Origin: Cerasicoccus frondis | GTDB taxonomy: Bacteria; Verrucomicrobiota; Verrucomicrobiia; Opitutales; Cerasicoccaceae | Direction of reading: 5' to 3' | Assembly (NCBI GenBank): GCA_031296915.1 | Contig: JAVDPC010000002.1 | Span: forward strand, 290,460-354,459 | Length of the DNA stretch: 64,000 nt | In this document: positions 18,720 to 27,536 of the stretch, piece after piece | Layout: every line of letters starts with the position of its first letter | How positions within the stretch are numbered: the first letter of the stretch is position 1 | Notes under the pieces: generated by a model | Seen by the model: the letters and a program-made list of their open reading frames with translations, nothing else | Database searches by the model: none | Told to the model about the DNA's origin: nothing | Translations under genes and position numbers: made by a program

Positions 18720-19619
18720 CTACAAACCATCCGATTTCACGGATATCTCAACGCCAGAATACATACTTTCCAGAAAGTCTGAATGAATGGCCTCTCGTCG
18801 CACTTGAATAATTTCTCTCCGCAGAGCATTCCTTGCAAAATCGAATGGGATGATGCGTTCTGGTTCCACCTCGAGAACTCTGACCAGGAAAACACCTTCC
18901 GGCTTAACAAAAACCTGACTCATTTCTCCGCTTTCTAGCGACTGCGCAATTTCCGCTATCGCTTGTTTCCACTTATCATGACTCACACCAACTTGAAGCC
19001 AGCCCACAATCCCCCCTTTGAATCGGGAGGCATGATCTTCCGAATGCGTAATTGACAATTCCCCAAACCCCTCTTCCGGCTTCAGCCGTCGGTTTTCCAT
19101 CACTGCTCGAGCTTCGATCAATCGCCCACGATAGCGTTCTTCAAGCTCAGCAACACCCCGACTATCCAACCACAATACCGCCACCTTTTGCTTCGACGGT
19201 TGCATGAATCGCTTACCTGAATTTTCATATGCATCCCTTAGATCTTGCTCAGATACAATCGAAGATTCAGCGACTTTCGGTAAAAGACTTTCCTCCTTCA
19301 ATCGGGCAATTAAAATACTCTCGTGCGTTTCACGAACTAGCCAATCATCCTCTAAACCTGCCGTTTTAGCTTTCTCAGCTAAAACGGCCCGCTCAATCAG
19401 AGAATCCAATAATCGCTTTTTCGCGGCTTGCGAATCATCGTCACGTTCCTCCTTAGCCCAGTAATAATTAAACTCAGTTTGAGTTATCAAACGGCCATTC
19501 ACCGTCGCCAGCACGTCCTCCATCTGCGCCTCTCGCTGCTCCCGGCAATCCGTCAGAGACAACACCACCAGCAGCATCGCTGCGCCAACGAGAATGCCTG
19601 AAAGAATTCGATTCTTCAT
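18720..19619 (-). CDS. parvulin-type peptidyl-prolyl isomerase (PpiC/SurA-like), membrane-anchored
   Basis: 299 residues from the ATG at 19619 (MKNRILSG); an ATG 12 bp upstream gives four extra residues. It begins with a hydrophobic segment (ILVGAAMLLVVLSLTDC) whose cysteine may be a lipoprotein site, although the box is atypical (Asp before Cys). SurA-like helices follow (VNGRLITQTEFNYYW, LDSLIERAVLAEKA), and then a rotamase domain from about residue 135 (KVAVLWLD ... GGIVGWLQVG ... LESGEMSQVFVKPEGVFLVRVLEV). Known role of the family: folding chaperone and cis-trans proline isomerase for exported proteins. It sits upstream of the ECF gene on the same strand, separated by 167 bp. A link to folding of the giant secreted proteins is possible but unproven. 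Confidence 0.9.
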   Translation of the reverse strand: MKNRILSGILVGAAMLLVVLSLTDCREQREAQMEDVLATVNGRLITQTEFNYYWAKEERDDDSQAAKKRLLDSLIERAVLAEKAKTAGLEDDWLVRETHESILIARLKEESLLPKVAESSIVSEQDLRDAYENSGKRFMQPSKQKVAVLWLDSRGVAELEERYRGRLIEARAVMENRRLKPEEGFGELSITHSEDHASRFKGGIVGWLQVGVSHDKWKQAIAEIAQSLESGEMSQVFVKPEGVFLVRVLEVEPERIIPFDFARNALRREIIQVRREAIHSDFLESMYSGVEISVKSDGL

Positions 19620-19631
19620 TAATATCACCAT

Positions 19632-19979
19632 ATTAAACTAGTCGCTATTCGAGTAAGCGTCACCGATACCCTGATTAATTATGCACCACAGTTTATCTTC
19701 TCGGGTGTATATTCCTAAGATCAACCGCCATATAGGTAGAAACGCAAAACTTCACTCAAACCCGCCAACTATCTAAGTCCGGCGATTGGCCAAGCCAACG
19801 CAGTTTTTCAACCACGAAGGACACGAAACCCGCGGTGCCTGCTTCCTGCGCTCTGAGTCCTTCGTGGTTAAATCTACGCCACGCTGGCCCAGCGCCGAAA
19901 AGCCTTATGCTGTATTTTGCAAAAGCCTTATCCCTCCCTGGATCGCCCAGAACTCTGTATGATAAGCTCATGATTGACC
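19632..19979. other. intergenic stretch with an inverted repeat
   Basis: No convincing gene is seen between the isomerase start and the phosphoesterase stop. It contains a perfect 13-bp inverted repeat described separately. The short reading frame across it (19756-19971, minus) simply reads through the repeat and has no protein character. Confidence 0.6.
19810..19869. repeat. REP-like inverted repeat (CCACGAAGGAC arms)
   Basis: AACCACGAAGGAC at 19810-19822 is matched by its exact reverse complement GTCCTTCGTGGTT at 19857-19869, with a 34-nt spacer. There is no T-tract on either side, so it is more likely an intergenic repeat element than a rho-independent terminator. Repeats with a 'CCTTCGTGG' core are commonly scattered between genes in bacteria of this type; this is recollection, not a search result. 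Confidence 0.6.
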
Positions 19980-19984
19980 AGTAT

Positions 19985-20740
19985 CTAAGTTTTAACCTCT
20001 AAGCTAGAATCGGCGTCGAGCAATGCGTAACAGGTCTGACGCCCATCAATGCACCAAGAGCGACCATTCTGCCGCGCGCCGAAAACAGAGCTCGTGTGCC
20101 CAACGATTTGCGGCCAAGGAAGATCGTCCTGAAACTCTTCGTCCCAATCCAGCCAGGTGACGCCACCAATACTGACGTCGCCACCTCGGCATTTTCCGGC
20201 CATTAGCAAATCATCATTGCCCATACCAATCCTTTCGAGGGACTCTCGGCATCTCTCATCGAATGCGGCTAATGGGTGAGACGTTTCAGCAAATTCAACC
20301 CAATATTTATGCGCCACCCCCGCATGACTGATCATGTAACCGTTAACGAATTGAAATAATCGGCATGCCGACCAGAAACCATCGCTCAGCAGCTTGTTGA
20401 TCTTTCTTCCTTTGCTATTCGTATAACCCGAAACCTTGTAAGATAGATTTTTCGGATTCTGAAAATGAATGAAGCGATGCCTTCCTTCCAAATAAGGAAC
20501 GTCATGATTGCCCAATAAAAACGTGACCCTGTCCTTGTATAGCTCCTGAAGCTCCTGCAAGAAACGACAGGTTTCGGGAACCGAAGCAGCATTCTTGGAC
20601 TTGGTGTCAAAGTAATCTCCCCCGAGCAGCAGATGAGAAAATCCGCCCTCCTCAGCCTCCAAGACACGACGCGCCCATTCGACATCTTGATGGATGTCGA
20701 ATATTAATAAGCATCGTTCGGTTTGGAGGCAGTGGATCAT
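19985..20740 (-). CDS. calcineurin-type metallophosphoesterase
   Basis: 251 residues from the ATG at 20740; the TTG nine bases upstream is less likely. The metal-binding motifs are in the right order: DIHQD near the start, GGDYFD at about 40, GNHD at about 80, then SHAG at about 140 and VGHT near 220. This matches the DxH / GDxxD / GNHD / GH / GHT pattern of the family. The substrate cannot be told from sequence; relatives hydrolyse phosphomonoesters, diphosphates or nucleotides in the cytoplasm. It starts 5 bp after the stop of a decayed exonuclease gene, suggesting they once formed a pair. Confidence 0.9.
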   Translation of the reverse strand: MIHCLQTERCLLIFDIHQDVEWARRVLEAEEGGFSHLLLGGDYFDTKSKNAASVPETCRFLQELQELYKDRVTFLLGNHDVPYLEGRHRFIHFQNPKNLSYKVSGYTNSKGRKINKLLSDGFWSACRLFQFVNGYMISHAGVAHKYWVEFAETSHPLAAFDERCRESLERIGMGNDDLLMAGKCRGGDVSIGGVTWLDWDEEFQDDLPWPQIVGHTSSVFGARQNGRSWCIDGRQTCYALLDADSSLEVKT

Positions 20741-20745
20741 CGTTC

Positions 20746-21026
20746 TCAAAGCTTAATCTTTAGATCAACCTCTTCGATAATTTCAAAGAATGCTTCGGCA
20801 TTACCCTTGGCGTCATCAACTGGATCGTGCGCATTCATCGCCTTGCGAAGGCGCTTGAAGCTTTTGAAGCAATCTCTGATCGCTCCTTTGTAGAGAGAAC
20901 CAAGGTTCGTGGAAGAAAACCCAAAAGGATTCTCACCAACATAATGGTGAAAATACTAGTTGATGAATTGCAATCGAATCCGTTGTTATCGGAAATGAAC
21001 ATAGGCTTTCCATTAAAGAAACAACG
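20746..21026 (-). pseudogene. remnant of a 3'-5' exonuclease (DnaQ-like fold)
   Basis: The minus strand encodes recognisable exonuclease pieces in two frames. Frame one gives GKPMFISDNNGFD. Frame two continues with QFIN-stop-YFHHY, then VGENPFGFSSTNLGSLYKG and a C-terminus NAHDPVDDAKGNAEAFFEI ending at 20746. The last piece carries the HxxxxD motif III of DEDD exonucleases. A single G appears lost at GATTG(G)CAA (about 20975) and a tyrosine codon has become TAG. The N-terminal part is gone: the isomerase gene's 3' end lies over where it would be. The gene is inactive on this sequence. Confidence 0.7.
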
Positions 21027-21819
21027 TTCTCAGAGAATTCAGCGCAATCCTTATATCGGGCAACTCCGGATGCCAAAACCTTTCCCACTCTAAACTAACT
21101 GGACCAGGAAACTCGCTATCAACTAAAGTTGCCAGAAGACCTTCAAATGGAAAGTCGCCCTGCCCAGGTAGGACATATTCAGGAGCTCCTGTTTGTGGAT
21201 TAGGCGCTGGGCTGTCCTTGATATGAATATGCCTAACCCAATCCGAGATTGATCGCCAAGTTAGAAGTGGCTCCTCCTGACCTTTGAACCACGTATGATG
21301 CGAGTCCCAGAGTAGATTCACTGGCTGGCTCAATCTATTTTGCAATCGAAGAATGGTCTCACTGGTCAGCAATGTGGAATGCGTCTCGATCAGAACATCG
21401 ACTTGCCAGCCTTCGGCAGCTCTTAAGCTCTCCCACCAGTTGACAAAGCTCTGGGCGATTCGAAAATCGCTTGCTGAACCGTCAGCCTGTCCATCAAACA
21501 CCCTCATATGCGGAATACTCAAAGCGTCCGCCCATGGCGCCAATCTCTGCAATTCAGACCAGCTTTCGCGCGAGTAGTCAAACAAGCGAGCAGATGTTCC
21601 TAAACAGCTGACAGGCACTTTCATCAATTTCGTAGAAGGATTGGCTAAGCTTACAGAGCCGAATTGCCGCTCAAGGAGCCCTAATAAATCCGTGCTGCCC
21701 AACAATGCCCGTATCTCAATAGAGGACATGCCGTACTCTTTAGCCAGATGCTGCACCTCCATCCACGAGAGGTTTCCACAGCCCAGTGTCGAGAAGGCCC
21801 AATTGAGCTTCGTTGCCAT
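21013..21819 (-). CDS. sugar phosphate isomerase/epimerase (AP endonuclease family 2 TIM barrel)
   Basis: 268 residues, ATG at 21819. The sequence has the family layout: N-terminal strand LNWAFSTLGCG, GMSSIEIR at about 30, IPHMRVF (conserved in strand 4), LIETHSTLL with a metal-binding-type glutamate, LLWDSHHTW, VRHIHIKDS and a C-terminal GPVSLEWERFWHPEL. These supply the usual Glu, Asp-His, His and Glu metal ligands. Relatives interconvert ketoses or act on inositol derivatives in the cytoplasm. Its ATG lies directly next to the stop of the DUF1961 gene, so it is the last gene of the symporter operon. Its exact substrate is not predictable. Confidence 0.9.
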   Translation of the reverse strand: MATKLNWAFSTLGCGNLSWMEVQHLAKEYGMSSIEIRALLGSTDLLGLLERQFGSVSLANPSTKLMKVPVSCLGTSARLFDYSRESWSELQRLAPWADALSIPHMRVFDGQADGSASDFRIAQSFVNWWESLRAAEGWQVDVLIETHSTLLTSETILRLQNRLSQPVNLLWDSHHTWFKGQEEPLLTWRSISDWVRHIHIKDSPAPNPQTGAPEYVLPGQGDFPFEGLLATLVDSEFPGPVSLEWERFWHPELPDIRIALNSLRTLFL

Positions 21820-22551
21820 TTACAGCTTGCTGTCGAGAATTTCGCCGATCCTCACCGACTCATAATTCACGGATGAAAACCAAGTCCGCAGAGCAAACCA
21901 CCCTCCTGGCAAAGCATCATCCACGTGGTAGTCGTGAATCTTTTCTCCGTTAATGTAGTAGCGCACACGGTCTCCGTTGATGATGATCAAAAAGCGATAT
22001 TCCTGCCCTGGCTCGGCGCGCTGGTTTGGGCTTTCATGAATAAGATTAAATCCAGGGTTGAGGCGCGCTCGGCTCCACCCTGGCGTTATGCCGCCGGTGA
22101 AGGTAATCAAATGGTTCGGCAACTCATGATACTCTTTGTAAATGCCTTCACGGCCAAAGCGAAGCGCCGAGCCATCCGATTCGCGGGCATGAATAAAGAA
22201 GTTCAAATTGCAGGCATTGTTTTCAACCACGGCATCCGTAGACGCTTGGACATCGATAACAATATTCTCAGATAACTCTTCCTTCCACCAAACCGTAACC
22301 CCTGCCTCCTGGCGATTGTCATCTATCAGACGAACCTTCAACTGATCGGCCTCTGCATAGACCCGTGGCCCCTGGGTTTCCACAAACCAACGCTCTTCCC
22401 ATCCGTCGTCACCGAAGTCTTCATCCACGATCCATTCGACTTCCAATTTTTCATTATCTGGAGTTTCCATAGTTATTGGAGCAGCCTCCACGGCTGCGGC
22501 TGTTGCAAAAATTGATATGAACAGTGTGAGCAATCTCTGATTAGTTATCAT
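21820..22551 (-). CDS. secreted DUF1961 (YesU-like) protein
   Basis: 243 residues from the ATG at 22551, which overlaps the symporter's stop by 11 bp; an in-frame TTG-type start further up would extend into the symporter gene and is unlikely. The signal peptide is MITNQRLLTLFISIFATAAAVEA. The mature part is a beta-sandwich-like sequence with KEYHELPNHL, HESPNQRAEPG, INGDRVRYYINGEKI and GGWFALRTW, the pattern of DUF1961 (Bacillus YesU, from a rhamnogalacturonan locus). The family probably binds or processes carbohydrate; no reaction is established. It is translationally coupled to the symporter and the isomerase, so it belongs to the same sugar pathway. Confidence 0.8.
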   Translation of the reverse strand: MITNQRLLTLFISIFATAAAVEAAPITMETPDNEKLEVEWIVDEDFGDDGWEERWFVETQGPRVYAEADQLKVRLIDDNRQEAGVTVWWKEELSENIVIDVQASTDAVVENNACNLNFFIHARESDGSALRFGREGIYKEYHELPNHLITFTGGITPGWSRARLNPGFNLIHESPNQRAEPGQEYRFLIIINGDRVRYYINGEKIHDYHVDDALPGGWFALRTWFSSVNYESVRIGEILDSKL

Positions 22552-24307
22552 TATCCAAATCCTTTCCCAAAGCGGTGGGCTGAAGACGACGGGCGGCCCA
22601 TAACATGAGCACAGACACAAACCCGATCACCGTTGCCAGCCCCAAGATCCACAAGCGATCTATCAGCGGATTGGGCAACAAGGCAAGTAGCACAACGAAA
22701 AACGCCATAACCGCCGCCCCCCGGCCAAGAATCCGCAATTGGCTAAAGTCCGTGGCGCCTCCGATTTCTTTCTCGAAGTCGACCGGTCGATACATCAACT
22801 CAAAGAACTCATTCGTGCGACGACGGTCTGCCTCACTCACGTTCTTCCAGAAAGGCATCGTGGCGAAAAAGGCAATGGTGGACACCGTAGTCGTCAGGAA
22901 AAACTTCTCCTGAAATGTCCAGGAAAGCCCCGTAATCGGTATTTCAAAATAGCCGATTAAGCCAGCGGCGAAACCGATGATGATCGTGCACATCGCTGAC
23001 CAACGTGGCACGCGGCGCACTAGCAACCCAAAGAACATGGGCACCATCATCGGGATAAATGCGGTTTGCAGCAAGAGCATCAGTTCGAACATACCTTTGC
23101 CCTCCACTTGCGAGAAATAAACAGCCGATGCGATTACCAGCACCCCAAGGCCAAAGCTGATCCAACGACTCAAACGCAATGCTTGCTCTGGTGAGTCCAA
23201 CTTCGCTTTCAAGCGGCGGGAAATACGTGGCAACAAGTCTAGGACAATAATCGCGGCGTTAGCGTTTAAGCCCGTATCAAGTGTACTCATCGTCGCTGAA
23301 AACATCGCCACCACAATCAACGCCGCTAGGCCCGTCGGTAGCATTTTCACACTTACAAATGCATAGGACGCCTCTTCGGGCTTAGTAAGCGCATAGCCCA
23401 AAATCTCTTGCTCAAACAGAATGCGACCAGTCATCGGCGGCACCAACCAAATCCAGGAGCCAATCAACATGAGCAAGCAAGTAAACAGAGCTGCCTTCGC
23501 AGCCTCGCGCCCATCCTTGGCCGCGAAATAACGGCGAGCGCCATAAATCGTATTGCCGCTAATGATGTTCTGCGCGGAAACCGCCAACATCCATCCAATC
23601 GTAAACGCGCCGGCGGCATGGTTTGGGTTAAAATCAACGAACTGAAAATCTTTTTGTAAACCGCTGCTTTCAATCGCGTCAAAGAATCCGCCAACACCAC
23701 CAAAATAAACGAGACAAAGAATGCCGACCAATAGCGTGACAGCCATCAACAAGACGCTCTGTAAATAGTCCGTCGCCATCACCGCCCAGCTGCCGCCGGA
23801 AACGGAATAGAAGACCACAATCAACCCCACAAAGCAGATGGTGCCCGCAACGGGAAAACCAAAGAAGGCGGCGCAAAAGATCGCCAGCCCATAGAGTGTC
23901 AATCCGCTCCCCAGCACTTGTAGCATCACATTGGCTACCGCGTACAGCACTCGCGTCCGTTCATCGTAGCGCAAACCAATTGCCTCTGGGACCGTTGTTA
24001 CGCGAAGTTGCCGAAACCAGGCGGCAAAGCAAATAAAGTTCAGAAAGAATCCCAGCGCGCCACCGATGTAAATTGCCATCACGGTCCACCCTGCATTAAA
24101 GGCCGCGCCAGCGGCGCCAGTGAAAGTCCAAGCGCTGAAGGCAGACATGAAGGCGCTCGATCCCACCATCCACCAAGCGCCCCGACTTCCGGAGCGGAAG
24201 TAATCGGAGACGTTGTTGTTGGCGCGGCTGAATACCCAGCCGATCCCCGCCATTAAAAACAGATAGCTGAGGATTACCGCAGCATCGATAATATGATTAT
24301 CAGACAT
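22541..24307 (-). CDS. sodium/solute symporter (SSS family)
   Basis: 588 residues, ATG at 24307. Thirteen or so hydrophobic helices are seen, starting IIDAAVILSYLFLMAGIGWVF, with family signatures: SDYFRSG near residue 35, SAFSAWTFTGAAG near 57, the GGSWAVMATDYLQ block near 175 and MFSATMSTLDTGLNANAAI near 340. The SSS family uses the sodium gradient to import sugars, sugar acids or similar compounds through the inner membrane. It is a clear paralogue of the symporter at 38455 with the same C-terminal 'MYRPVDFEKEIG' segment (there MHRPIDFAKEVG). It lies between a dehydrogenase and a DUF1961 gene, so the substrate is likely an oligosaccharide breakdown product of the locus. Confidence 0.95.
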   Translation of the reverse strand: MSDNHIIDAAVILSYLFLMAGIGWVFSRANNNVSDYFRSGSRGAWWMVGSSAFMSAFSAWTFTGAAGAAFNAGWTVMAIYIGGALGFFLNFICFAAWFRQLRVTTVPEAIGLRYDERTRVLYAVANVMLQVLGSGLTLYGLAIFCAAFFGFPVAGTICFVGLIVVFYSVSGGSWAVMATDYLQSVLLMAVTLLVGILCLVYFGGVGGFFDAIESSGLQKDFQFVDFNPNHAAGAFTIGWMLAVSAQNIISGNTIYGARRYFAAKDGREAAKAALFTCLLMLIGSWIWLVPPMTGRILFEQEILGYALTKPEEASYAFVSVKMLPTGLAALIVVAMFSATMSTLDTGLNANAAIIVLDLLPRISRRLKAKLDSPEQALRLSRWISFGLGVLVIASAVYFSQVEGKGMFELMLLLQTAFIPMMVPMFFGLLVRRVPRWSAMCTIIIGFAAGLIGYFEIPITGLSWTFQEKFFLTTTVSTIAFFATMPFWKNVSEADRRRTNEFFELMYRPVDFEKEIGGATDFSQLRILGRGAAVMAFFVVLLALLPNPLIDRLWILGLATVIGFVSVLMLWAARRLQPTALGKDLDNDN

Positions 24308-24352
24308 TTACAGGTCAGAGTGCAGACGTGCCCAATGGCAAGCGTCCAGGGG

Positions 24353-25408
24353 TTAGGTCGCACGATCGAAATCGCTCAACGACAAGCGGTCGCTAACGGC
24401 GCGGCCTTCAAAAAAGGCAATGAGATTACTGACGGCCAATTCGCCGCATTTTAAATATTGGTCAAATGTGGGACCGGCGATATGCGGTGACAAAATGGTG
24501 TGTGGGGCATCAAAAAACGGATCAGCCGCAGATATTGGCTCAGTCGTCACCACATCCAGCGCAATGCGTAAGCGCCCAGCTTCTGCAATTAAAGCAGCTT
24601 CATCAACAACAGCACCACGGCCTACGTTCACAAAGACAGAGTCGTCGGCCAAAAGAGCAATTAAGTCCCCGGTCACACTTCGCTCCGATTTCTCAGTGAG
24701 GGTTTCACACTCGAATAACACATCACTACTGCGGAAGAGATCGCGAATAGATTCACAGGCACGAACGCCATGAGCCTCGATAAACTCCGAAGGAACCCCA
24801 TCGGAATAGGCGCAGATCTTTACTTGAAATGGCTCTAAGAGCTTTACCAAAGCACGGGCGATTCGCCCAAAGCCGTGCAATCCCACCTGGCGACCAAACA
24901 ACGTTTCCGTAGAGAGCTCAACCGCCTGATAACGAATGCTGCCGTCGCCCGCTTGAATAAAGGATCGCCAGTTATATAATCCACGTAGAGCCGCAAGCGC
25001 TAAAAGCAAAGCATGCTCAGCGACCTGCGCACAGGCCAGATCTCCCCAGTTGCTGACGATGCCGCCGAGTTCGAGAAAACGACGCGGCGCCACATGCCGA
25101 ACTGAACCCGTCAAATGGCAGATGTACTGCAATGCACGTCGGCTATCCCCAACAAACGACAACGGCAGTGATGGAGTCGACCAGCAAGAAACCAGCACGT
25201 GCGGATCCCAGTCACACAAACATGCGTTCCACTCATCCGCGGAACAGTCGGACGTATCCACGAACTGGCAATCAACTCCATTCAGTTCGACCCCTTTCAG
25301 CATCGGCAGAAAAAACGCACTTTCTTGCGAATTGAGCGCCAAGAGTAGACGCTTTTGAGCAGTCGATGCAGCATTACCTGCCAACGCCATTGGCTTCATA
25401 AGACTCAT
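24353..25408 (-). CDS. D-isomer specific 2-hydroxyacid dehydrogenase family protein
   Basis: About 351 residues from the ATG at 25408 (MSLMKPM); the frame extends upstream but there it overlaps the pseudopilin gene, and ATG 25399 is also possible. The Rossmann motif is VGLHGFGRIARAL; the catalytic triad positions are the Arg in VNVGRGAVVDE, the Glu in LDVVTTEP and the His in SPHIAGP, so it looks active. Family role: NAD(P)H-dependent interconversion of 2-hydroxy- and 2-keto acids in the cytoplasm. It follows the pseudopilin by 20 bp and precedes the symporter by 45 bp. A second family member lies at 46722 in the other locus, so both sugar pathways seem to need this step. Confidence 0.9.
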   Translation of the reverse strand: MSLMKPMALAGNAASTAQKRLLLALNSQESAFFLPMLKGVELNGVDCQFVDTSDCSADEWNACLCDWDPHVLVSCWSTPSLPLSFVGDSRRALQYICHLTGSVRHVAPRRFLELGGIVSNWGDLACAQVAEHALLLALAALRGLYNWRSFIQAGDGSIRYQAVELSTETLFGRQVGLHGFGRIARALVKLLEPFQVKICAYSDGVPSEFIEAHGVRACESIRDLFRSSDVLFECETLTEKSERSVTGDLIALLADDSVFVNVGRGAVVDEAALIAEAGRLRIALDVVTTEPISAADPFFDAPHTILSPHIAGPTFDQYLKCGELAVSNLIAFFEGRAVSDRLSLSDFDRAT

Positions 25409-25428
25409 AAGGATACTAGCTGATATTG

Positions 25429-26082
25429 CTACTCGACAAGTTCGCGTCCAACGCTCCAATCGAAAAACAGTGTGACACGGAACTTGCCATGTGCGGGCTC
25501 CTCTAAAAATGAACTGGCATTCCAACCCGACACATCCGGGTGTAATCGATCAACTTCCTGCAATGCCCAATCTTCCCGCAGATCATACGTTGCTATTTGC
25601 TGTAAGGTTAAAGGCGCAACCGCGGGTGTGCCATCAGACTTCTCGGGATAGCCAAACGGAGGACGTCCGGATTGACCTGCAAGGCGCACACTTCTCTGCA
25701 CTAAGTATGCATTTACCGTATCAGACTCCCGATTCGCCAGGTAGGCAGGATTAGACAATACATCCGGCTCTACCCACGTATTACTCGGCTCTGGAATATC
25801 CAAGTAAGGCCAAAGAAAATAACCGAGCAAGCCAGTAGAGTTACTCTTGTATTTGGGGAATTGCCCATAATTTAATGGCCCAGGTAAACTACCATCGTGA
25901 TCATTGGCATACATTTGCATTGCCGCGCCAATTGATCTCAGGTTGGACGTCGCCACAGTCGCATCGGCCTGCTTGCGAACTGTCTGAAGACCTGCTAAAA
26001 CCATAGCGCCAAGTATTCCGATGACCGCGAGGCAGGTAAGTAGTTCAACGAGGGTAAAGCCAAGGGGGGTATTCTTCTTCAT
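25429..26082 (-). CDS. type II secretion-type pseudopilin (prepilin N-methylation motif)
   Basis: 217 residues, ATG at 26082. It starts with a short basic leader and the prepilin cleavage/methylation motif GFTLVELLTCLAVIGILGAMV, cleaved after Gly by a prepilin peptidase, then the conserved TVATSNLRSIGAAMQMYANDHDGSLP segment typical of the short pseudopilins (DUF1559-like group) of Verrucomicrobia and Planctomycetes. The C-terminus ends FDWSVGREL rather than the usual H-x9-DG motif. A GTGCACACTGTTGTC site lies 48 bp upstream. Its place inside a sugar operon, with a counterpart in the other locus, suggests a surface fibre or secretion role tied to polysaccharide use, which is inference. Confidence 0.9.
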   Translation of the reverse strand: MKKNTPLGFTLVELLTCLAVIGILGAMVLAGLQTVRKQADATVATSNLRSIGAAMQMYANDHDGSLPGPLNYGQFPKYKSNSTGLLGYFLWPYLDIPEPSNTWVEPDVLSNPAYLANRESDTVNAYLVQRSVRLAGQSGRPPFGYPEKSDGTPAVAPLTLQQIATYDLREDWALQEVDRLHPDVSGWNASSFLEEPAHGKFRVTLFFDWSVGRELVE

Positions 26083-26129
26083 TGCTTAGGAGTAAATTAG
26101 ATTTTTTAGAGAACGACAAACAGCGGGGC

Positions 26130-26144
26130 GTGCACACTGTTGTC
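26130..26144. promoter_or_regulatory. candidate LacI operator (GTGCACAyTGTTG type) before the pseudopilin
   Basis: GTGCACACTGTTGTC, closely matching the sites at 30509 and 31572 next to the LacI gene at 30540. It lies in the 67-bp gap upstream of the pseudopilin/dehydrogenase/symporter genes. Assignment to that LacI regulator is inferred from the shared motif. Confidence 0.45.
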
Positions 26145-26149
26145 CTAGG

Positions 26150-27535
26150 CTAAGAGACTGTTGCAGATGCATGCGCTCGGCGCTCTCCCTCCACATCGTC
26201 AAACCAGTTCTGCAGCTTGAGCATAAGCCCGTCGACAATCTCCGGGTAATTTGCGGCAAGGTTTTGCTGTTCGCCGGGATCATTGGCGAGGTTGTATAAC
26301 TCTGGCTTGGAAGGCGCCGAAAGCGTCCGCTCGGGCATGGGCGCTGTCAGCCAATAAGGGTTAAAACTTTCTGGCTCATTCAGGAGGCGACGGTCAATTG
26401 CCATTTCCTCGGCATCGGTCTCCATGGCTTCAGGGATGACCGGACGGACGAGCTTCCAATTTCCCTCGCGGGCAGCTGCATTACACGCAACCTCTGGACC
26501 ATAGCGGTTCCACTGCCAGAAACGCAGCGGCTGCTCAGCTTGCGGAGAGTTATCGCGGAGCGCAGACCATACATCAACGCCATCCAAGGGCAGCGGCGAC
26601 TCATCCTCAATGCCACAAGCGGTGAGCAGCGTAGGCAACAAATCGCACGAATGCACCAAGCCGTGAAAATCTCCATTGCGCTCCATGCCATCCGGCCATC
26701 GCACCACCATGGGTAAACGGATGCCGCCTTCATAAACGTGCATTTTACCTTCACGTAAATGCGCGTTAAAACGCTCCATTCGGTGATCCAGATTCGGGCC
26801 ATTGTCACTGGTAAAAATCAGCAAGGTATTGTCATCGATACCCTGCTCCACAAGCGTATCTCGTAGCGATGCCAAGGCTCGGTCCAGTCGCGAAATCATC
26901 GCATAAACTAGAGCCTGTTCTTTGGTAAAACGCCCGCTTTCGGTATATGGACGCAGGTCCTCCTCGGGCGCTTGCAGAGGCGTGTGAGGCGCATTGTAGG
27001 CAAGGTATAGGAAGAACGGTTCTTGTCGGTGGCGGCGTATAAAATCATTCGCCTCTGCGGCCAGCACATCCGTCAGGTAACAACCATCGGAAATGAATGG
27101 GCTGCCATTACGCTCCATGCGCCAATCATAGTAGTCCATGAGCCCATGCCGAAATCCGGTAAACTCATCGAACCCTCTTTGATTGGGGTGATACTCAGCC
27201 CCCACTGCTCCGTTGTGCCATTTACCAACCAGACCTGTGGCGTAACCCGCGGAGCGAAAGACGTCGGCCATGGTTCGCTCACGTAGATGCAAGCGGTCCA
27301 ACCCGCGACTTTCACGCATGTCGATGGCTCCAGTACGGTGCGGATAACGCCCCGTCAAGAAGCCCGCGCGGGATGGCGTGCACACGGCCGACGCAGCATA
27401 GTGCTGGCTGCAACAGACCCCCTCGGCAACCAACTGGTCCAGCGCAGGTGTGTGCACGCGCCCCTCACTGAAGCATCCGAAATCACCGAAGCCCATGTCA
27501 TCAGCCATGACTACGATTACGTTCGGGCGGCTCAT
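26150..27535 (-). CDS. S1-type sulfatase, apparently without a signal peptide
   Basis: 461 residues from the ATG at 27535 (MSRPNVIVVM), one base after the lyase stop; the ATG at 27547 would add four residues. The metal site DD is at 12-13. The C-T-P-S-R motif at 52-56 holds the cysteine that is matured to formylglycine, followed by GFLTGRYPHR. Further active-site elements are KWHNG, the TSDNGP block and KLVRP. Known reaction: hydrolysis of sulfate esters. The domain begins at residue 3, so no secretion signal is visible, which points to a cytoplasmic enzyme acting on imported sulfated sugars. It lies next to a heparinase II/III-like lyase, which supports a sulfated uronic-acid polysaccharide as substrate. 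Confidence 0.95.
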   Translation of the reverse strand: MSRPNVIVVMADDMGFGDFGCFSEGRVHTPALDQLVAEGVCCSQHYAASAVCTPSRAGFLTGRYPHRTGAIDMRESRGLDRLHLRERTMADVFRSAGYATGLVGKWHNGAVGAEYHPNQRGFDEFTGFRHGLMDYYDWRMERNGSPFISDGCYLTDVLAAEANDFIRRHRQEPFFLYLAYNAPHTPLQAPEEDLRPYTESGRFTKEQALVYAMISRLDRALASLRDTLVEQGIDDNTLLIFTSDNGPNLDHRMERFNAHLREGKMHVYEGGIRLPMVVRWPDGMERNGDFHGLVHSCDLLPTLLTACGIEDESPLPLDGVDVWSALRDNSPQAEQPLRFWQWNRYGPEVACNAAAREGNWKLVRPVIPEAMETDAEEMAIDRRLLNEPESFNPYWLTAPMPERTLSAPSKPELYNLANDPGEQQNLAANYPEIVDGLMLKLQNWFDDVEGERRAHASATVS

Positions 27536-27536
27536 C

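Noticed and set aside
19756-19971. 71-codon frame below the phosphoesterase
   Set aside because: It reads through the CCACGAAGGAC inverted repeat and has no protein-like features.
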